The notes below the pieces were generated by a model. That model was not told the DNA's origin and did not search any database. It worked only from the letters and a program-made list of their open reading frames with translations. The position numbers and the translations under genes were made by a program. From assembly GCA_965153355.1 (NCBI GenBank), contig OZ231127.1, positions 54,746,001-54,810,000 of the forward strand: a DNA stretch of 64,000 bases, read 5' to 3'. Origin of the DNA: Flaccisagitta enflata (taxonomy: Eukaryota > Chaetognatha > Sagittoidea > Aphragmophora). Shown piece by piece: positions 1 to 14,688 of this stretch (position 1 is the stretch's first letter; every line of letters starts with the position of its first letter).

Positions 1-876
1 AACGAGAGAGACTCGATGCTGATTGCTGGGACTCTGGGGACCATGATGATGTTGGTGAGGAGGAGGAGGAGGGGGAGGAGGAGGAGGATTAGGACGACGA
101 CGACGAGGAAGAGAGATTGAGGATGATGATGATGAGAAGAGGGACCCAGGGCAGGATCTAGGAGGAAGAAGACAAAGTTGAGAGGAGAAGGAGAAAATCA
201 CAAAGGATGAAAAAGAAAAAAAAAAAGTAGTAGGAGGGGCAGGAATAAAACCCCACGAGGAAAGAAGCGGGGAAGGGGGAAAAAAGTGGCAGGGGAAATT
301 AATGATCGAAATAACGATGGTGATGATAAGTCAAATGATTTTTCTCGTTTATATTGAAAAAAAATCGCGCGCCTCTCTAATGCACCTCTTACTCTGTCTT
401 CTTCTGTTTCTGCTGCTTCTTCTTCTTCTTCTTCTTCTTCTTCTTCTTCTTCTTCTTTTTCTTCTTCTTTATCTGCTTCTTATTCTTTTTCTTTTTCTTT
501 TTCTTTTTCTTTTTCTTTTTCTTTTTCTTTTTCTTTTTCTTTTTCTTTTTCTTCTTCTTTTTCTTCTTCTTCTTCTTCTTCTTCTCTATCGGGCTTGTTT
601 TGGTTTGAGCTTTGTTTGTTTTGTTTTTTTGTCTATTGTTCTGCTTCTCTGTCGTCTCATCCAACTCTTGCGTCGATCAAAGTAACCCCCTCTTCCCGTC
701 CTCCTCTTTCTCCCCCTCTGCTCCTTTTCTTTTGCTCTCTTTCTCTGCTTTCACACTCCTGATCACCGTGACGCCAGGCAGTAGGGAGCAAAGAGGGTCT
801 CCGGGGCGTTGACCTCCAGATAACACCGCCAATCCAGACCCCTTTTTTCGCGCGTATTCTCTCACTTCTTTTTTCA
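1..876. repeat. Left copy of the window-end duplication
   Basis: This stretch matches 62984-63995 in the same orientation, apart from microsatellite length changes and scattered substitutions. Shared landmarks are the ACGAGAGAGACTCGATGCTG start, the GAT/GAG purine block, a run of CTT and CTTTTT units (about 380-590 here) and the final block with CGTGACGCCAGGCAG. The right copy is about 136 bp longer because its CTT/CTTTTT tract is longer. The long open frames here are repeat translations (poly-Leu, poly-Lys, poly-Glu), not genes. Confidence 0.9.
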
Positions 877-1252
877 ACTTCTCATCTTTATTTTTTTTCT
901 TTTTACACCTTTTTCTTCTTCTTTTCATCTTCTCATTCTTCTCCTTGTTCATTTTCTTTTTTTCCTGCTCCTTCTTCCCTTTTTTCCCTCTTATCCTTCT
1001 TCTTCTTCTTCTTCTTCTTCTTCTTCTTCTTCTTCTTCTTCTTCTTCTTCTTCTTCTTCTTCTTCTTCTTCTTTCTTCTTCTTCTTCTTCTTCTTCTTCT
1101 TCTTCTTCTTCTTCTTCTTCTTCTTCTTCTTCTTCTTCTTCTTCTTCTTCTTCTTCTTCTTCTTCTTCTTCTTCTTCTTCTTCTTCTTCTTCTTCTTCTT
1201 CTTCTTCTTCTTCTTCTTCTTCTTCTTCTTCTTCATCTTCTTCTTCTTTTTG
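877..1252. repeat. Pyrimidine tract with long (CTT)n
   Basis: A C/T-only region leads into an almost pure CTT microsatellite from about 995 to 1250, broken once by a CTTTC near 1071. On the minus strand it is (AAG)n. Open frames through it are poly-Ser, poly-Leu or poly-Glu artefacts. Confidence 0.95.
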
Positions 1253-1520
1253 ATTTTGACGAGGAAACTTTTGATGATGAGACAACAGAAACCTCCCTAA
1301 AAATTACCATGAATAAGGTAAGAAAACATCAATTTTCGGGTTCTTGTATCACAGACAAAAATGAGTCAACAGTACCAAGCTACAGTCAGTGGCAGCTGCA
1401 ACAAACATCAAAACCCCCTGTCAAAAAAAATGGTTTAGACAACAAATTTGAAGCAAAACTACCGGTAATCCTAAAATTTGCATGATATCATTTGATGACG
1501 CTATTTTTAGCTATTGGATG
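1253..1520. other. Unique AT-rich spacer
   Basis: No repeat, open frame or known motif was recognised here. Confidence 0.5.
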
Positions 1521-1650
1521 ACAAGATTTGAAGTTTTGTTTGTAGGGCACACATGGTAATAACACGTATTGAAATTATCATTACCCTTGACTCCTGTTTT
1601 GCACTTGAAAAACGCAATTATGGACAAGTTCTGATCCCAGGTGTTAATCT
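1521..1650 (+). repeat. Dispersed repeat DR1, copy 1
   Basis: This segment is clearly similar to 26440-26558. Shared blocks include ACAAGATTTGAAGTTTT, TTGAAATTATCATTA, GACTCCTGTTTTG and CGCAATTATGGACAAGTTCT. After TGATCCCAG this copy lacks about 20 bases present in the other before GGTGTTAA. In the second copy the block lies between perfect inverted ends, so DR1 is probably a short DNA transposon derivative. Here those ends are not visible. Confidence 0.75.
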
Positions 1651-1749
1651 GAAAAGCGCTTTGTCTTTCTTCTCTTCCTCTACTTTGGATCACGATACAT
1701 GTAGACAACAATATCGTCGCTTTTTACTTCGACATTAACTCTGCGAAAT

Positions 1750-1825
<76 letters not shown>

Positions 1826-1851
1826 GCAACAGCAACAACAACAACAACAGC

Positions 1852-1906
<55 letters not shown>

Positions 1907-1908
1907 GC

Positions 1909-1950
<42 letters not shown>
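1750..1950. repeat. (AAC)n microsatellite
   Basis: About 200 bp of AAC units with a few AGC interruptions. Open frames are poly-Leu, poly-Cys or poly-Val on the minus strand and are not genes. Confidence 0.98.
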
Positions 1951-2616
1951 TGTAAAGAAAAGCCATGTCCGCAATTGCATAATCATTAATAACGGTTTTT
2001 GGCCATCTTTGATGTCATTTTTGGGGATTGCCATTGATTATTTTTCATGATCCCGTTGTTGCTTCTTTTACTTTTTCTTCCTCGTCGCCCCACTTTTATC
2101 TACTTTTTTTCCCAACTCTTTTATACACTTTTTTATGCGACTATTGTAATCATTTTTTTCTTTCTTTTTTTCACAGCGACTTCTTTTCTTCCTATTGCTA
2201 TTGTATTGAACTCTCGGCCTGATGTCCTTTTTATTATTTTTCTTTTTCTTTCTTTTGTCCTTGCCTTCGTCTTTTTCAAATATGTAGAAGAGACTGCATG
2301 AATGATACAAAACTACATAAGGCTTTATTCGTTTGTCAGTCCGTCCATTGGTTCCTCGGCTGGTCCGTAAAAAGTCTTGTGGAAACGTGCCATTCCATCC
2401 TTGCCGGCCCCTGCTCACGCAACTGCTAATGGTAATAAGCATCACATGTCTTCCCCATAGAAAGCGTACATACCCGTCCGGAGTGTTTCAATCCGATCGG
2501 TGGTTGCTTTTTCCATGGCTTCATCATGATATGAATGACGATGTATATATCCATACTCTCATACGCGATACGCCTTCGATTTAAGACAGAAACCTGTTTA
2601 GAATGAGGAACCAGCC
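1951..2616. other. Unique AT-rich, T-rich spacer
   Basis: T-rich non-coding sequence. Nothing was recognised in it. Confidence 0.5.
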
Positions 2617-2858
2617 CACCTTGATCTGGGGGCTGAGAAAAACCCGATATGAATCTCAATAGCTTAAATTACATGAAAAGCATACTTCTAGTTGCCCCAG
2701 TGGGATGAAATTTTACATGAAGAAAGCCGATGGTTTTGCAGAGCTTCAGTTAAAATTTCATCTCACTGGGCTAACTAGAAGTATGCTTTTCATGTAAATG
2801 AAGCTTTTGAAACACGCTAGATTCATCTCGGGTTTTTCTCAGCCCCCAGATCAAGGTG
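2617..2858. mobile_element. Foldback (long inverted repeat) element
   Basis: Two arms of about 100 bp are inverted complements: 2617-2714 and 2752-2858, with a loop of about 37 bp. Both begin, reading inward, with CACCTTGATCTGGGGGCTGA and end near the loop with AAGCATACTTCTAGTT and ATGAAATTT. The arms differ by small indels near 2655 and 2805. This fits a foldback or hairpin MITE. No flanking target duplication was confirmed. Confidence 0.85.
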
Positions 2859-3411
2859 CAGCCATTAAACAATGAACAACCAATGAGAAAATTATCGTTT
2901 TGTTTTTGTCTCTTTTTTTTTTTTTTTTTTTTTGTACTTTCAGTGCTAAATCTTTTTAAAAGGACTATTTTGCGCATGTTTTTGAATATTGTCTTTATTT
3001 GTACTGAGTGCCAACTGATTGAAAAGGAATTGAACTTTCTCATCGGTCGATAATCTTATACGACCCCAATTCCAATAAGCAAATCATAGTGATGTCAATG
3101 GAACAACTTAAGCTTGAATATCCATCTGAGACGCTTCGTTGACACGATTTCTTTTTTCATTCCCGTCTTTTCACGCGAACACGCGCGTACACGCAGTCGA
3201 CTCAAAGCCAATAAATAAGGGCATGAAATTCTTCCGCTTGAGGCAAATCTCGCTTCCTTGTGGAAACACGAGCGAGAAAGCAACGACAATAATAACGTCA
3301 TCGACATTAATTGCGATAAAGAGCGAGAATAAAAATGAAACCTGAGCAACGACTTGCATGGAAGTAATGATGACGGAATGAAGACAACTACGAGAACGGG
3401 GATAAGACAGC
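2859..3411. other. Unique spacer with a poly-T run
   Basis: It contains a T run at about 2911-2932 and otherwise unremarkable sequence. No gene was recognised. Confidence 0.5.
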
Positions 3412-3820
<409 letters not shown>

Positions 3821-3832
3821 CGAAAGTAACAA

Positions 3833-5730
<1,898 letters not shown>

Positions 5731-5956
5731 GCCTATATAGCTCGCCTGGGTGTCGGCGGCAAAAGCATTCAGTCCCATCTTGTATTCTAGTTTTTTCTGT
5801 GAAACTCAATCTTTCGTGAAATTTCTCCCTAGACGTCCCCAGACGCATAAATTGGGGCCCTGAAAGTTTTTTTTTCTCATGTGCCACCCTTTTCTCTCTT
5901 CTTTCGTTTTATTCTGTAACACTTTTTCACACACTATGTATATTCCTTCATTTGTC

Positions 5957-6192
<236 letters not shown>

Positions 6193-6342
6193 CTCTTACT
6201 TTCTCATGTTTCGTTCTTTGTCGAAGTTGCTTCGCGTTTTCTCGCAATTTTTTCTTCTTTTTGCTTTGCCTGCAAATGTATTTCACGTTTTCCGTCAACA
6301 AAGTGGTTTCCTCTTTCTTATTCAACTGCCAATTCTTCTTTT

Positions 6343-6587
6343 TAGTCGCGTGCTACGCGTCTCTACACCCCGCTATGTCGGTCCGTCGGTCAGTCGGTCG
6401 GTCGGTCGGTCGGTCGGTCGGTCGGTCGGTTGGTCGGTTGGTCGATCGGTTGGTCCCCTTCTCACTTTTTCGGCGTTTTTGAGCTTTTTGAGCTTACGAC
6501 TCCTGCCCAGATGCCCTAGTAACCTTCTCCAGTACTGCTCCTGCCCACCCGTACGCAACTAGGGTAGCCGTGTATCCGGCCTTGTTT
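6343..6587 (-). mobile_element. HINE-like element, family I
   Basis: Helentron-associated-type short element. On the plus strand it begins TAGTCGCGTGCTACGCG (terminal hairpin) and passes through a GGTC tetranucleotide run (6385-6445). It then has the conserved CTGCTCCTGCCCACCCG block and ends CCGGCCTTGTT. The inner subterminal motif reads GTACGCAACT here, a mutated version of the expected GCACGCGACT. It has no coding capacity. A family III copy follows directly at 6588. Confidence 0.8.
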
Positions 6588-7052
6588 TAGTCACTTGCGA
6601 GTGTATAAGAGGGTGTGTCCGTCCATGCGTTCGTCGTTCCGCCCTATACTAGGTAGTGTATTCTGTTTTTTTTTTTTTTTTTTTTTTTGAATAATGGAAA
6701 ATCGGCTGTATAAGAGGGTGTGTCCGTCCATGCGTTCGTCGTTCCGCCCTATACTAGGTAGTGTATTCTGTTTTTTTTTTTTTTTTTTTTTTTTTTTGAA
6801 TAATGGAAAATCGGCTGAAACAGTGATTTCTGAGCATTAAACTCCTTCCCTACCCACTATATAGCCCCTGCCTACTCACAATACAGCCCTTGCCCACCCG
6901 AATTACAACCCAGCCCGTCTGCATTACTGCCTTCCTGCATTATGGTCCCTGCCTCAAAGCATTTCTGCTTTTGCCCACCCGCATCACTGCGCTTGCCCTC
7001 CCCTGTAAATATGGTTCCTGCCCCTCTGCAAGCGACTACTTCTTGTCCTTGT
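6588..7052 (-). mobile_element. HINE-like element, family III
   Basis: It begins TAGTCACTTGCGAGTG (stem CACT/AGTG) and ends after CTGCAAGCGACTACTTC. The inner motif, reverse complemented, is AGTCGCTTGC, one base off the outer AGTCACTTGC. Inside is a 105 bp tandem duplication (6602-6706 and 6707-6816). Each copy contains TGTGTCCGTCCATGCGTTCG and a long T run. A run of CTGCCCACCCGCATTAC-like units follows. The only other copy seen is at 28627-28830. Confidence 0.65.
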
Positions 7053-7861
7053 TTCGCGGTAAACGGACAGCAAGATTGTTTGTCAATTTTGACAGATTGT
7101 CAAAATGATTTCTAGCGCTTGAGGGTTGAGATTACATATTACAAAAATCTTTCTGCCCCAAAATCACATTTCTAAAGGAAACATTTTTGGTCTTTTGTCT
7201 AGTCATAGAATGATCATTTGATCATTTTGTTTCATCAGGAAGGTCCGATCTGTTCATCAGTTCATCCCAACTCCTTGGGAGTCTCCAGGATAGATGAATA
7301 ATGAGGTCTTGATTTACTTGAGTGTCGTAAAAGCTCCATGGGTCATGGGACCGATAAAAACTGGCTTTTACCAAGGTTAGGGATCGATGGCATCATGGCT
7401 GAGCCGGAGACCAGGGATCGAGGGATCGTCTGGCTGTTTTAGAAGGAGATTAGTCAGCCTGGAAAAGTTGCAATTTGATAATGGCTTCTTTGAAGTATGC
7501 TAATTATAAATTGAATGGTGCGCGATGAAAAGATTACATTGAAAAAGTGTTATTTTTTAACAAAATCATTATCAAACTGAACTGAGAAGCAAAAAAAGAA
7601 ATAGTTTCCAAGAGAAAACTTACAGTTACAGGGTGGCATTGGCCCATTTTCGTGGTTTCAGCGAGTAAAAAAGTCAAATGGATGTGACTGAAATAGAAAA
7701 CGGTGTCGAAATAAAAGGTTGATTGCGAGTGAACGCAAGAATTGAGTTGACAGAAATCGGTGTAAGGAAATTCTTGTGGTGGATGGTAGAAAAATCTCAG
7801 AGTAAAAGAGAGAGTCAAAACAGAAACAAAAGAAAACAAAAGAAACGGAAAAAAGGAAAAT
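7053..7861. other. Unique spacer
   Basis: No repeats or convincing coding frame were recognised. Confidence 0.45.
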
Positions 7862-8451
7862 TAGTCGCAAAAGCGTAAGATGGTCAGCGGTACCCGTGCC
7901 CTGCCTAAGTAGGTTGTGGTTGAAGTTGAGGGGGGAGCAGGGCAGCGGCCCCAAAGAAATCGATGACCTATGCATACACACACATGGGGGATTTTCTCCT
8001 CCTCCTCCTCCTTCTCCATTCCTCCCCCTCAAATCCCTGTCTCAAGGCCCAAATTTTAGTCTCAAGGCCCAAATCCCAGTCTTGAGGCCCATATCCCAGC
8101 CTCTAAGCCCAAATCCCAGCCTCAAGGCCCAGATCCTGGCCTGGAGGCTTAGATATGGGCCTCAAGGCTGAGATATGCGCCTCTTGGCTGGGATTTGAAC
8201 CTTGACGCTGAGATTTGGCCCTCAAGGCTCGGATCCGGGCCTCTGAGCTAGGATCTGGGCCTCTTGGCTGGGATTTTGGCCTTGAGGCTGGGATTTGGGC
8301 CTCAAGACTGTGATTTGGGCCTCGAGACTGGAATTTGGGGATTGAGACTGGGATTTGAGGGGGGGGGTACGTAGAAGGAGGAGAAGGAGGAGAAAATCCC
8401 CCCTATGTGTGAAAACATAGGTCATCGACCCCTTCGGGCCGCTGCCCAAAA
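7862..8451 (-). mobile_element. GGGCAGC element, type a, copy 1
   Basis: On the plus strand it starts TAGTCGCAAAAGCG (hairpin CGC-AAAA-GCG) followed by ATGGTCAGCGGTACCC. GGGCAGCGGCCCC at 7940 pairs with GGGCCGCTGCCC at 8436-8447. Both carry an inward block related to GTCGATGACCTATG. The core (about 8035-8345) is a minisatellite of about 20 bp with units like AAGGCCCAAATCCCAGCCTC. It reads as the reverse complement of this unit in the right half, so the core itself changes orientation. It has no coding capacity, so it is non-autonomous. Confidence 0.8.
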
Positions 8452-9345
8452 GGGAAAAGAAAGGGGAAAAGAAAGGGAAAAAAGATGACGATGTGTAGAA
8501 TAAAAGAGACGTAAAAGAAAACTAATTAAAGAAGGAGAAACTCAGGAAGGAAAAAAAACCGTTTGGATTGCTTCTTTTCCGCTCATTTCATTTGTATGGG
8601 AGAAACCGAAGATGATTTCATCAACTCACTCCTCCACGATTCCAACTCTTTCTCTAGCTCAATCAAACTTTTTCTCTTCTCTTTTCTTTTTTCTTTGTGT
8701 CTCCGTCTTTATTTTTTTTCTATCAATATTTCAGTCCGTCGGTTCCTTTGGATCGTCATCTTTTCTCATCATACGAAACATGGCTTATGTCTGATGTTCC
8801 ATCCTGATCTGTGATTCTATTTATGACAGTGTGCCCAAGAAGGCAACATTTTGGGTATCAAATTTGGTCGAAATAGAAAAGATGTGCGAGTAGAAATAGA
8901 GAAGCAACTGAATAAAAGTAATTAAGATACGACAAAAACGACATGTAAAAGCAAAATCAACATCCAGTTGTTTTTTGTTTGGGGGGTGGGGTTTGTTTTT
9001 TTTTTACGCCTGTCTGTCTCAATTCGTCTGTACTCTCTATCCCTGTCATTTTTGGTCTCAGTCGTTTATATAGCAAATCGGTCTGGCTTTGTGCTCTAGG
9101 TTGGTTATTACAGCTCTGCTTGTCGTTAAACATCTTAGCACTTTCAAGGGAATGTTACTATTTATGTAAAAATAGTGTGGAAATTTTCAAAAATGACCCC
9201 TTGACGATCCGAGGTTTGCCGAAATGCAAATTTCTGTACTGTTGATTTTGTCATATTTCACCATCACTAAGAAAATAACTGTCAACTTCGGAGAATAGCT
9301 GCTCCTTAACAAATTAAGCCAAAAACCTCAAATTGATCGCATTTT
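8452..9345. other. Unique spacer
   Basis: A purine-rich tail (GGGAAAAGAAAG units, 8452-8485) follows the element. The remainder is AT-rich with no recognisable gene. Confidence 0.45.
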
Positions 9346-9540
9346 TAGTCGCGTACTACGCGACTCTATAACCCGCTTTGTCTGTCGGTTCATTGGTCCA
9401 TCCGTCGTTCCGTCACACTTTACTTTCTTGGGGTTTTTGCGGTCTCTGGCCTCACTGCTCTTGCCCAAATGAGAAAGTGACCTCTATTACGGCCCCTGCC
9501 CACCCGCACGCGAATGGGCTAGCCGTGTATCCGGCCTTGA
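9346..9540 (-). mobile_element. HINE-like element, family I
   Basis: Outer end TAGTCGCGTACTACGCGACT, short GGTT/GGTC core, CACACTTTACTTT, CTGCTCTTGCCCAAATG, then CCCCTGCCCACCCG with inner motif GCACGCGAAT and end CCGGCCTTG. The layout matches the other family I copies. Confidence 0.85.
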
Positions 9541-9895
9541 TAAGAATCTTAGCTACTATTTAAAACGCACCAATCTGGAAGCCGTTGCTTAATTCATTTA
9601 GGAGCAGCACTTTTCTTTAGTTGTATGTATTTTCAGGTTAAAGCATTTTTTCGTTTGTAACGATGATAGCTCCTACAGCATTCATTTAAAGGCAACCCCG
9701 TAACAGATATGGTACACAGTTTATTCTAATTATTCATCCTTTGTTTCCTGCAAATATGTATGCCCATTCTTTGTACATTATATCCTAAAATGAATTCCAG
9801 ATTGGTTCAAAAGAAAGGGATTTTATTTCTTGCTCTTTTTAGGTGCGACAAAGCTGTAACGCACCTATTGGCCTACTTGGCCTTGTTCTCTCGCA
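9541..9895. other. Unique spacer
   Basis: AT-rich and non-coding by eye. Confidence 0.45.
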
Positions 9896-9976
9896 CACAA
9901 GCACATAAACACACACACACAAACACACACACACGCAAACAAACAAACAAACAAACAAACAAACACACACACACAC
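9896..9976. repeat. (CA)n and (AAAC)n microsatellite
   Basis: Short CA runs flank a run of AAAC units (9936-9964). The GGGCAGC element starts immediately after. Confidence 0.95.
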
Positions 9977-10497
9977 TTTTTGGGCAGCGGCCCCGAAGGG
10001 GTCAATGACCTATGCTTTCACACATATGCAGAATTTTCTCCTCCTTCTCCTTCTCCTCCGTCCGTCCCCCCCCCCCAACTAAAATTCTAGCCTCAAAGCT
10101 TAAATCAGAGCCTCCAAGCCCAAATTCTAACCTGTAGGCCCAAATCTCAGCTTGGAGGCCCAAATCCAAGCCCTGAGGCCCAAATCCCAGCCTGGAGGCC
10201 CAAATCCCAACCTCGAGGCCCAAATTCCAGCCTGGAGGCCCAAATCCCAACCTCTAGGCCCAAATCCTAGCCTGGAGGCCCATATCCCAACCTTGAGGTC
10301 CAAATCCCAGCCTTGAGGCCCAAATCCAGCCCTTAGGCCAAAATCTCAATTGCCAGAAGGAGAAAATTCCCCATATGTGTTGATGCATAGGTCATCGACC
10401 CCTTTGGGGCCGCTGCCCTGCTCCCTCCCTCAACATCAAGCACAACATACTTGGGCAGAGCACAGGTACCGCTGACCATCTCACGCTTTTGCGACTA
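9977..10497 (+). mobile_element. GGGCAGC element, type a, copy 2
   Basis: It starts TTTTTGGGCAGCGGCCCC with the inward block GGGGTCAATGACCTATG. The core (10080-10350) is a minisatellite of about 20 bp, AGGCCCAAATCCCAGCCTGG. The second arm CCCTTTGGGGCCGCTGCCC ends at about 10418. About 80 bp later the 3' end reads GGTACCGCTGACCATC, then CGCTTTTGCGACTA (hairpin CGC-TTTT-GCG plus ACTA). This is the clearest type a copy. No open frame belongs to the element. Confidence 0.85.
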
Positions 10498-10569
10498 TTC
10501 ACAATATAATACAAATAATTTAAAATCATAAAAGATTTAAATTCAAGAATCATCCGATAATCTTTAAGT

Positions 10570-11121
10570 TGAGAAATTGGCCTTTGTTTCCCGTCTTGGA
10601 TAGCGTTGTCGGCTTCCAATTGTTGAGTGGCAAAGGCCATCACGTAGGGTTGATGAAGCAGCTCGCGTACCGTTTTCTGTGATCAGACGTATGCACCTGT
10701 CAACAAGTGGCGTGGATTCAAATTTCCGGATTTCCTTGTTGCTGAATTACTTTAAGTAGGGCGGCTTTAGCACCTGTTTGCGCTTCCAGTCAATCATGTA
10801 GGAGAGGTGGGTGTCATGTTCGTGACAAGCCTTTGGTAATTCAAGAACTCGAACCCTCAACGGCTCTTTGGATACGGCGTTTCGTATCTCCATAATTCTG
10901 GCGACGGCGCGGCATCTGACATCGGCATCTTCACTAGCGAGGCACGCCAAAATCAGCTGCTCTGAGTGACACCATTACCCAAATCCGCGGTTGAAGACAG
11001 GTTCCAGCATCAGCTTCTCCAGATGTTGCAGGCCACGAATCATCTTCAATGCTTTGAAGGCGACAACTGCTCCCTCCGTCACTCGCCAGTTCTTCTTCGA
11101 CAAAAAACCAAAGATGAGCGT
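10570..11121 (-). pseudogene. Decayed copy of an uncharacterised arthropod-type protein
   Basis: A single minus-strand frame reads through about 550 bp with only two stops, a TAA at 10975-10977 and a TAA at 10747-10749. In order it encodes IRGLQHLEKLMLEPVFNRG, then after the first stop HSEQLILACLASEDADVR, later YMIDWKRKQVLKPP, and after the second stop VDRCIRLITENG and LRDGLCHSTIGSR. From memory this order (HPE.ILL, IDW....PP, VERCVKLVTEA, RDG....SR) matches an uncharacterised multicopy protein family seen in many arthropod genomes, but I cannot check it here. The molecular function is unknown to me. The two in-frame stops and the missing N-terminal part make it a pseudogene or a fragment. 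It lies just beyond a GGGCAGC element. Confidence 0.6.
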
Positions 11122-11539
11122 AAATGTTTACGATGAACCACGCAAGTCAAGTCTAGTCGTTTGATGGGTCAGGCGTGGACATGTAGAGGAAGAGGATTCA
11201 TGTAGCAAATGTGATCCACCTTGTATGATGAATTTTCCCTGAAGTTTGTTTTGCCAAATCACGCAGACAGACGCTAGTGATGCAGGCGATGCAGGCTCGG
11301 TATAACAGATTTTGATCGACCGATGTATCCTTGGTAAAGAAACTGATCTTTTATTCTTCCGGAATTCCAATTTCTGCATTTTTGCATTACGAGTTTGTAT
11401 CAAATATCACCACCCTTGCCTAACAATAATATTTGCTTCTGCATCACTATACCACCGAGTGCACATGCGCCCACGTAATATGATTTTTTTTTCTTATTTT
11501 TTTTGTAACTGATGATTTATGGTTAGCTATGAGAAATTT
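11122..11539. other. Unique spacer
   Basis: No clear repeat or gene. Confidence 0.45.
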
Positions 11540-11631
<92 letters not shown>

Positions 11632-11654
11632 CTTGTTGTTGTTCTTGTTGTTGA
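11540..11654. repeat. (TTG)n microsatellite
   Basis: About 115 bp of TTG with two CTTG interruptions near the end. Confidence 0.98.
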
Positions 11655-11734
11655 TGCAATTTTTTTCTTTTATCTTATTGCTGTTGACTTGCGTGAAATA
11701 AAGATCAGTTTCCTTACACGCAGTGTATCCTCCG

Positions 11735-11749
11735 GCAGACAGACAGACT

Positions 11750-11789
<40 letters not shown>

Positions 11790-11790
11790 C
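11735..11790. repeat. (GACA)n microsatellite
   Basis: About 14 tetranucleotide GACA units, one of them GACT. Confidence 0.95.
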
Positions 11791-12049
11791 AGACAAGACA
11801 TTGTTATGACTATAATAAACGCAGATGATCATATTATTGTGACGCTCTCCTTGACGGTCGAAAAAAGAACTGAAAGTGAAAATTGTTCAAAATCTTGTTA
11901 CCACACCCCTTGCAAGATTTCAATTCGGTAAACGTTGCTGTAGTCCTAGGGCATTTTGAAAGCACACACCGTGTTTATACACTAAGTATAACATTTCCTT
12001 CCATGTGCTAAGAAGTCGGACATTTACAGGGCATAATAACCAACCTATT

Positions 12050-12339
<290 letters not shown>

Positions 12340-12431
12340 TGAGTTGTAAAGCAATGAGGGGCCAATTTCAAAGGAACGGCTTATTTCTTTCCCCATTCTT
12401 TTTTCTGGGTGGGGAACTTCAAGTGAATTCT

Positions 12432-12617
12432 TAGTCGCGTGCACGTGACTCTTCACCCCGCTTTGTTTGTCGGTTGGTCGGTTGGTCGGTCACACTTTAC
12501 TTTTTTATATTTTTTATTCTGTGACATCACTGCTCCTGCCCAAATGGTTTAGTGACCTCAAATATGGCCCCTGCCCACCCGCGCGCGACTGGGGTAGCCG
12601 TGTGTCCGGCCTTGTTT
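12432..12617 (-). mobile_element. HINE-like element, family I
   Basis: Outer end TAGTCGCGTGCACGTGACT, GGTT/GGTC core, CACACTTTACTTTTTTAT, CTGCTCCTGCCCAAATGG, TGACCTCAAATATGG, then CCCCTGCCCACCCG with inner motif GCGCGCGACT and CCGGCCTTGTTT. About 186 bp. Confidence 0.9.
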
Positions 12618-12769
12618 CTTCAGTTTTCATCTGTTATTTCTTTTTTGTTCTTCTTTCTTTGTACATTTTTTGAATTTCCTTATTCTCTCGATTTTCGTTC
12701 GTGAAAAACCAGAAGTCCCGTTGTCTGATGAGTAGAAAAAGCTGGAGTCTAATGGTAGTTTGAAACACT

Positions 12770-12962
12770 CTAGGCAAAACGCTGAACAATATATGCTGAA
12801 CGCTGAACACTGATTGCTTGTGGCTGTGTAGTGAACACTAAGCACTGAACGCTGAACACTGATTATGGAACCCCGGACCTCAGACGCTAAACGCTGAACA
12901 CTGAGCACTGAACATTGAAATCTGAACACTGAGCATTAGACGCTGAACGCTGAACACCGAAA
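12770..12962. repeat. Minisatellite of GCTGAACACTGA-type units
   Basis: Irregular tandem repeats built from GCTGAACACTGA, GCACTGAAC and similar 6-8 base words. Confidence 0.85.
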
Positions 12963-13283
12963 ACAAATCAATGTGAGACAAATGAAGAGACGATTGAAAT
13001 GTCGTTTATTTTCCTCCCAACGACGACAATTTCTCTTTGTCATTTAGACATTCAAACTTGTCGCCTTCGTTGGCATTCACATCTTTTTTTTCTTCATCCA
13101 AACTCATTCATCATTTTTGCAAGTTTGCGTGGCAAAACTTTGGCTGCCGATTTGCACGAGATGATATTTTATTTACTCAATCATTCATTTCATTCAACAT
13201 ACCGCCTGCACTGTACTCTCGTAATATGTGATATCTATTCCTAAGATTATCAGTTCAGAATTAGAAAACTTGTTTGTATTCTT
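12963..13283. other. Unique AT-rich spacer
   Basis: Nothing recognised. Confidence 0.45.
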
Positions 13284-13470
13284 AGTCGCGTGCTACGCGA
13301 CTCTACAGTCTACACCCTGCTTTGTCCGTCCGTTGGTTTGTCGGTTGGTCGGTCGCGTGTTACTTTTATTGTTTTTTATGGTCTGTTCCTGCCCAAATGG
13401 TCTTGTGACCTGAAATACGGGCCCTGCCCACCCGCACGCGACTGGGGTAGCCATGTATCCGGCCTTGTTT
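13284..13470 (-). mobile_element. HINE-like element, family I
   Basis: Outer end TAGTCGCGTGCTACGCGACT, short GTCC/GGTT core, CCCTGCCCACCCG, inner motif GCACGCGACT exactly complementary to the outer AGTCGCGTGC, then CCGGCCTTGTTT. Confidence 0.9.
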
Positions 13471-14016
13471 GTCACGAAGACCGCGCAATCGCAAAAGAAG
13501 CCCAGTAAAGCTCATCTGTACATTCCGCGTAAACGGGTCCCACCGACTTTGCAATTCGTTGTGCTGACGCTTCCACCGCGTAACTCTATCCATCTCCATT
13601 CAAATGTATTGAATATTTCCAACTTCGCTTTTTCCTCACTTTCCTTTTATTTCCAAGATAAGCCTTTCATGGGGTTCTAAACGACAAAAATGCATTTATA
13701 TTCGGGCGCAGGCTTTTTTGAAATTCACTTTTATCGTTCATTCCTTTCCCTGCCTCTCAGCCATTTTTTCTTTCAATTTTCCTTTCCCGTTTCTGTCTCT
13801 ATTTCTTTCTCTGTCACTTTCCCATCACCACATAAAGTTGAACTCCACTAGCGCGTGCCAAGTGATGAGGTAAAATCATGCCTTATAATGAGGCTACCCT
13901 ATCTCTAATATAGAAATTGCAAACTATCTCATAGGACTGCATGTAAATGCCTTATAGGTGGGCATGTCTTAATATCGGATACGCTTTAGCGGTGCTTTAC
14001 TGTACAATTCCATTTT
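13471..14016. other. Unique spacer
   Basis: No gene or repeat recognised. Confidence 0.45.

Positions 14017-14688
<672 letters not shown>

Noticed and set aside
677-1285. Long open frames rich in Glu, Lys, Leu or Ser over 300-1285, 3388-3832, 24380-25393 and many CT tracts
   Set aside because: They are translations of simple repeats that lack stop codons in several frames at once. There is no domain, no codon pattern and no flanking gene structure.
10080-10350. CRISPR-like appearance of regular 20 bp repeats in the GGGCAGC elements
   Set aside because: Units are contiguous without unique spacers, lie inside a mobile element and occur in a eukaryotic context.
12432-12617. HINE-like elements read as SINEs
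   Set aside because: I see no tRNA-like A and B boxes and no poly-A or simple 3' tail. The hairpin end and subterminal inverted repeats fit Helentron-type elements better.
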